DNA of 8,665 nucleotides from an uncultured Lachnospiraceae bacterium (GTDB lineage: Bacteria; Bacillota; Clostridia; Lachnospirales; Lachnospiraceae): the NCBI GenBank assembly GCA_934370915.1, contig CAKRNI010000103.1, forward strand, positions 1 to 8,665, given 5' to 3'. Positions within the stretch are counted from its first letter, which is position 1. Every line of letters begins with the position of its first letter. This document shows, piece by piece, positions 5,380 through 8,665 of this stretch. The position numbers and the translations under genes are program-made. The notes below the pieces were generated by a model. It saw nothing but the letters and a program-made list of their open reading frames with translations. It made no database searches and was not told the origin of the DNA.

Positions 5380-7212
5380 ATGAATAGATACATGAAAAAA
5401 CTGGCGGCGGGACTTCTGGCCTTCGCGCTGATGGTCATGCTGCTGCCGGCCGGTTCCCTGGTTTCGTTCGCGGCCAGCGGAAAACTCTCGTTTTCCGACC
5501 CGACTGCATCCGTAGGAGATCAGGTATCCGTGACGATGAAGATCGCAGCGGATGCGGCTCTTGGTTCCTCAGATGTGATGCTTCAGTATGACGCGGATGC
5601 CCTTGAGTTCGTAAGTGGAACGAACTCGAACGGTGGTGCCGGATCGGTCCGCGTCATCGGTTCCGCGGAAGCCGCAGACCAGAAGACCTTCAGCTTCACA
5701 TTAAAGTTTAAGGCCTTAAAGGCCGGAACCTCCTCCATCACGGTAAAATCTCAGGAGGTTTATGATGCCGATTCAAAGGCTGTCACGCTGGATCATGTTG
5801 GAAGTTCTTCTGTTAAGGTCAATGCAGCGGATACTTCCTCAAAGGATGCGTCTCTGGCGTCCCTCACGATCTCACCGGGCACCTTAAAACCGGCCTTCTC
5901 CGCAGATGTAACGGAGTATACAGCCGCAGTTTCCAGTGATGTGACCTCTGTTACGGTCAGCGCACCGGCAAAGGATGGCGGCGCGAAGGTTGCTGTCAGC
6001 GGAAACGATGAGCTTCAGGATGGAGAGAACACGATCACCTGTACCGTAACGGCAGAGGATGGGGTGACCACAAAGACCTACACCATCGTTGTCACAAAGT
6101 CTGATGACGCAGCTGCTTCTGATGGGGAGACAGGTGCCGATTCCGCAGAGACAAACGCGGGAGTTGTCGGTCAGGACGGCAACTGGACGGTTGCGGATAC
6201 CTTTGATGACTCAGAACTTCCGTCCGGCTTTACAGCCACAGAGATCGAGTACGAGGGAAAAACGGTAAAGGCAGCCACAGATGACTCCGGAATTACATTA
6301 CTTTACATGACGGATGATTCCGGCAATGGAGATTTCTTTGTATACAACAGTGAGACAGGAACCTTATCCGCCTATGTTGTCGTGAAGATGGCAGAAAAGA
6401 CGGTTGTGGTTCTTCCGCCGGAGTGCATTCCGGAGGGAACGGGACTCCCGGACGGCTTTGCCGAGTGTACGATCGATATCGGAAGCCATACGGTTCACGG
6501 CTGGATCTGGAAAGACAGCGGAGATTCCGCACCGGAATATTGCATCGTTTACGGCCGCAATGAGAACGGCGAGGAGGGATTCTACCGCTACGATCAGAAA
6601 GAGATGACACTCCAGCGTTACTTCCAGGATCCGGACGCAGCAGATGCCCGCAGCAAATACTTAAAGGTTGCTGAGGATTACAACAGTCTGTTAAAGGACT
6701 ATGAGATCCGCGGATTCTTTGTGATCGGACTCTTTGGTCTCAGCATTGTTCTTGTGATCATTATTATCGTTCTTCTGCTTAGAAAACCGAAGACGCCGAA
6801 GGATCCGGTGCGGGGCGGTTACGACGATTATGATGATTATGAGTCCGGACGGAAAAACAGCAAATCTGAGCTGAAAAAAGCACAGAAGTCCGGAAAGACG
6901 ACAAAAGCGCCGGAGAGAAGACAGGTGTCCGGAACAACTGCCCGCAGGGAAGAGGTTTTCGATGATGAAGAGGAAATGATGCCTCGCAGAAGACCGGCTG
7001 CCGCAGAAAGACGGGAACCGGTGAAAACAGAACCGGTTTCCGAAAGAACAGACGCACCGGCAAGACCGGTAAAACAGAACGTGGAGGATATGGAAAAGAA
7101 TCTTTCAAAGAATCTGGCAATGGAAGCTGCGAAAGCAGCTCCGAAGGCAGCTCCGGCCGCAAAAACGGAGAAGGAAGATGATGATCTGGAGTTTATTGAT
7201 CTGGATCTGTAA
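5380..7212 (+). CDS. Membrane-anchored surface protein with cohesin-like and cadherin-like domains
   Basis: The 610-residue protein is probably exported and held in the membrane by one helix. Residues 1-32 form a signal peptide (MNRYMKK, cleavage near SFAA). Residues 33-148 look like a cohesin domain (GKLSFSDPTASVGDQVSV, VMLQYDADALEFVSG, a final beta-rich part). A cadherin-like beta-sandwich follows at 155-240 (LASLTISPGTLKPAF to TYTIVVTK), the same fold as in the upstream glucosaminidase. Residues 264-415 hold an internally duplicated module of unknown function (LPSGF at 280, LPDGF at 356). After a short amphipathic stretch (426-443), a transmembrane helix spans about 445-467, with RKPKTPK marking the inside. 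The cytoplasmic tail (468-610) is charged and probably disordered, with YDDYDDY at 481-487, Lys/Arg- and Ala-rich parts, and an acidic end, DDDLEFIDLDL. The ATG has AGGAG ten bases upstream. No dockerin partner is in the window. A structural or scaffold role at the wall is inference. Confidence 0.85.
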   Translation: MNRYMKKLAAGLLAFALMVMLLPAGSLVSFAASGKLSFSDPTASVGDQVSVTMKIAADAALGSSDVMLQYDADALEFVSGTNSNGGAGSVRVIGSAEAADQKTFSFTLKFKALKAGTSSITVKSQEVYDADSKAVTLDHVGSSSVKVNAADTSSKDASLASLTISPGTLKPAFSADVTEYTAAVSSDVTSVTVSAPAKDGGAKVAVSGNDELQDGENTITCTVTAEDGVTTKTYTIVVTKSDDAAASDGETGADSAETNAGVVGQDGNWTVADTFDDSELPSGFTATEIEYEGKTVKAATDDSGITLLYMTDDSGNGDFFVYNSETGTLSAYVVVKMAEKTVVVLPPECIPEGTGLPDGFAECTIDIGSHTVHGWIWKDSGDSAPEYCIVYGRNENGEEGFYRYDQKEMTLQRYFQDPDAADARSKYLKVAEDYNSLLKDYEIRGFFVIGLFGLSIVLVIIIIVLLLRKPKTPKDPVRGGYDDYDDYESGRKNSKSELKKAQKSGKTTKAPERRQVSGTTARREEVFDDEEEMMPRRRPAAAERREPVKTEPVSERTDAPARPVKQNVEDMEKNLSKNLAMEAAKAAPKAAPAAKTEKEDDDLEFIDLDL

Positions 7213-7223
7213 ATAAGTGCATG

Positions 7224-7271
7224 AAAAAAGTGCCGTGAAAAGCTTATATCTGCTTTTCGCGGCACTTTTTT
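7224..7271. terminator. Bidirectional intrinsic terminator between convergent genes
   Basis: AAAAAA plus GTGCCGTGAAAAGC (7224-7243) pairs with GCTTTTCGCGGCAC plus a T-run (7252-7271), with one G-U in the GC-rich stem and an eight-base loop. The T-run serves the + strand gene ending at 7212. The A-run becomes a T-run for the - strand kinase, whose stop codon (7271-7273) touches the hairpin. Confidence 0.93.
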
Positions 7272-8293
7272 TATCGGTTCATCTCACTGACAGGTCCTGT
7301 GGAGTGGTGTTCGTGGATGATGCGGTCGATCTCCTTGAAGTCGGAGGACGGAAGATCACCCGGTACGGTATTTTTGACGCTGGATGTAGCGTTACCGAAC
7401 TGCATGGCCTTTTCCGGATCGCCGTATTTTAAGAGACCGAAGAGAACGCCTGCGACGTATGCATCGCCGGAACCGATCCGGTCTATCACATCGATATCGT
7501 TGTATGGTTCCTCTGTATAATATTTATCGGTGCGGGCATCGTAGACGATGGAAGTAAAGTTGTGTTTTCGTGGGCTGATGACAGTGCGCTGGGTAGTAGC
7601 CACGATCTTGACACCGTAATCGGTGGCATAGCTCTTCATGATATCTGTCAGATTGCCGGTCTTTTTGAACATGCGGCGGCTTGTCTCCTCAGAGACGAAG
7701 AGTACATCGACCAACGGAAGGATCTCCTCGATGGTCTTTCGTGCCTCCTCTTCACTCCAGAGGTTTGCGCGGTAGTTCACATCAAAGGAAATAATGGCTC
7801 CGGCAGCCTTGAAACGGCGGATCAGCTCCACAGCGACGTTCTGCATATTCTGACAGAGTGCCAGGGAGATTCCGCTTGTATGGAACATTCTTGCGGAATG
7901 ATAAATGTCCTCCGGGATCTCACTCATCTTGATTCTTGTGACAGATGCCTGATGGCGGTCATAAACGATTGTAGGTTTTCTCGGAGCGGCACCCATCTCA
8001 TAATAGTAGAGTCCCAGTCTTGCGTCCGGTGTATCATCATAAACCAGATAGTCATCGGACACTCCGACAAAACGGATCCGGTTCTTGATAAAGGTTCCGA
8101 GTTCATTCTGTGGAAGCTTGGAAACGATACCGGTACGGAGTCCTAAAAGGGCAACGCCGGAAGCAACATTGAGTTCTGCTCCGCCGGCACGCTTTTCAAA
8201 GATATCGCCATCGACGATGCGGGCATGACGCGGTGGTGAGAGACGCAGCATGATCTCGCCAAATGTAATCAGATCGAAAGAATTTTTGTCCAT
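7271..8293 (-). CDS. kdgK: PfkB-family sugar kinase, probably 2-keto-3-deoxygluconate kinase
   Basis: This cytosolic kinase of 340 residues probably phosphorylates 2-keto-3-deoxygluconate, made from pectin or uronic acids, to the 6-phosphate. The N-terminal PfkB signature is AGGAELNVASGVALLG (36-51). The C-terminal signature DRIGSGDAYVAGVLFG is at 271-286, with Asp277 as catalytic base and GSGD as anion hole. Support for KDG comes from Tyr97, Tyr111, Arg113 and Arg175 (FDVNYRANLW). They have the same spacing as the Tyr89, Tyr103, Arg105 and Arg167 that I recall as ligand contacts in the Thermus enzyme. The start ATG (complement of 8291-8293) has GGAGG seven bases upstream, and a promoter lies at 8349-8377. 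No aldolase, isomerase or uronate gene is adjacent, so substrate context is absent. Fructokinase or another PfkB sugar kinase is the alternative. Confidence 0.85.
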   Translation of the reverse strand: MDKNSFDLITFGEIMLRLSPPRHARIVDGDIFEKRAGGAELNVASGVALLGLRTGIVSKLPQNELGTFIKNRIRFVGVSDDYLVYDDTPDARLGLYYYEMGAAPRKPTIVYDRHQASVTRIKMSEIPEDIYHSARMFHTSGISLALCQNMQNVAVELIRRFKAAGAIISFDVNYRANLWSEEEARKTIEEILPLVDVLFVSEETSRRMFKKTGNLTDIMKSYATDYGVKIVATTQRTVISPRKHNFTSIVYDARTDKYYTEEPYNDIDVIDRIGSGDAYVAGVLFGLLKYGDPEKAMQFGNATSSVKNTVPGDLPSSDFKEIDRIIHEHHSTGPVSEMNR

Positions 8294-8320
8294 ATCATTT
8301 CCTCCGGATTATATATATTT

Positions 8321-8349
8321 TGTGAAAAATTTAGCAGGCTATATTCACA
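8321..8349. promoter_or_regulatory. Candidate operator dyad TGTGAA-17-TTCACA at the kinase transcript start
   Basis: TGTGAA (8321-8326) is mirrored by TTCACA (8344-8349). The dyad abuts the kinase -10 box and covers the expected transcript start, a position typical for repressor sites. The half-sites are only six bases and no known regulator motif was recognised. Confidence 0.35.
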
Positions 8350-8377
8350 GTATAATCCCGGAATGGAAATTCGTCAA
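8349..8377 (-). promoter_or_regulatory. SigA promoter of the sugar kinase
   Basis: On the - strand, TTGACG (8377 to 8372) and TATACT (8354 to 8349) are separated by exactly 17 bases, and each differs from consensus at one position. The predicted start is near 8342, giving a leader of about 50 bases. Confidence 0.78.
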
Positions 8378-8382
8378 AGGAT

Positions 8383-8422
8383 TTTCAGTAATTTTTGACG
8401 ATGATTTTCAAAAAAACTGAAA
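8383..8422. repeat. Nested inverted repeat upstream of the kinase promoter
   Basis: TTTCAGT (8383-8389) pairs with ACTGAAA (8416-8422), and inside it TTTTTGA (8392-8398) pairs with TCAAAAA (8408-8414). The result is 14 pairs around a small internal loop and a nine-base apex. It starts six bases upstream of the kinase -35 box. It is AT-rich and has no T-tract on the + strand, so a binding site or a chance AT dyad are both possible. Confidence 0.4.
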
Positions 8423-8507
8423 GAACAGACAGGTATGTGAAAAGAAGAGGAGGTCATGGCTGAACGGTAACAATTCTGGGAACTTGTGAAATTCCCCCTT
8501 TAATTCT

Positions 8508-8537
8508 TTGGGAAAATGTGCTAATATTACGTATTAT
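8508..8537 (+). promoter_or_regulatory. Weak candidate promoter for the gene at 8644
   Basis: TTGGGA (8508-8513) and TATTAT (8532-8537) lie 18 bases apart, upstream of a leader of about 100 bases. The -35 box is poor and the region is AT-rich, so other -10 boxes in the TATATA run are equally possible. Confidence 0.35.
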
Positions 8538-8643
8538 ATATATAACAGTTCGATATCTGGGCTGCCGGACAAAGACGGCGGAAATAAAAATAGAAGAAAG
8601 ATGTACGGGCATGTTATTGAAAAAACGAAATGGAGGAATTGAT

Positions 8644-8665
8644 ATGGCTGAGAATATGACACCGG
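8644..8665 (+). CDS. Start of an unidentified protein (runs off the window)
   Basis: An ATG at 8644 is preceded by GGAGG (8632-8636) with seven bases between, a strong ribosome site. Only MAENMTP is visible, too little to identify a family. The frame is open to the window edge. It is transcribed away from the kinase, so the two are divergent. Confidence 0.7.

Larger units (their letters stand above)
8294..8643. other. 350-base divergent intergenic region
   Basis: It holds the leader and promoter of the kinase (- strand), two dyad symmetries, a weak forward promoter and the ribosome site of the next + strand gene. It is AT-rich, with a TA alternation at 8534-8544. No RNA gene, riboswitch fold or intact ORF was recognised. 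A four-codon frame (ATG 8456, TAA 8468-8470) follows GAGGAGG too closely to be a convincing gene. Confidence 0.7.

Noticed and set aside
6837..7265. 142-residue - strand Ser/Phe-rich frame opposite the cytoplasmic tail
   Set aside because: Shadow of Lys/Glu/Ala-rich codons read in reverse; it begins within the bidirectional terminator.
7562..8146. 194-residue + strand frame opposite the kinase
   Set aside because: It is antisense to a PfkB kinase with intact signatures, and no ribosome site was seen.

Overview
The window looks like a chromosomal piece of an anaerobic, fermentative Firmicute, most likely a Lachnospiraceae-type clostridium. This rests on protein style rather than a database match: a biotin-dependent Na+ pump with a free biotin carrier, a clostridial-type SH3b/GH73 wall hydrolase with a cadherin-like domain, consensus SigA promoters, strong AGGAGG ribosome sites and roughly 50% GC. 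No mobile element, CRISPR array, tRNA or rRNA was seen.

Region 1 (1-2879, + strand) is the 3' part of a sodium-pumping decarboxylase operon: the end of a biotin carrier protein, the membrane pump subunit OadB, and the carboxyltransferase OadA, closed by a strong intrinsic terminator. OadA lacks its own biotin domain, so the free carrier must shuttle the carboxyl group from OadA to OadB, where decarboxylation drives Na+ export. The genes upstream of the window would show whether a second (CoA-ester) carboxyltransferase shares the carrier.

Region 2 (2954-7271, + strand) starts with a near-perfect promoter and holds two exported proteins, probably co-transcribed. The first is a secreted SH3b/GH73 glucosaminidase with a cadherin-like domain and long Gly/Ser-rich linkers. 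The second is a membrane-anchored protein with a cohesin-like domain, a cadherin-like domain, an internally duplicated module of unknown function, one transmembrane helix and a charged cytoplasmic tail. The shared cadherin-like fold and adjacency suggest a common role at the cell wall. A bidirectional terminator ends the unit.

Region 3 (7271-8377, - strand) is a convergent PfkB-family sugar kinase, probably 2-keto-3-deoxygluconate kinase, with its own promoter. The 350-base gap upstream (8294-8643) holds that promoter, two dyad symmetries and a weak forward promoter, and leads into the first codons of another + strand gene that runs off the window.

A recurring detail is a stem-loop just 5' of the ribosome binding site of oadA (1347-1372), the glucosaminidase (2992-3026) and the cohesin-like gene (5314-5350).
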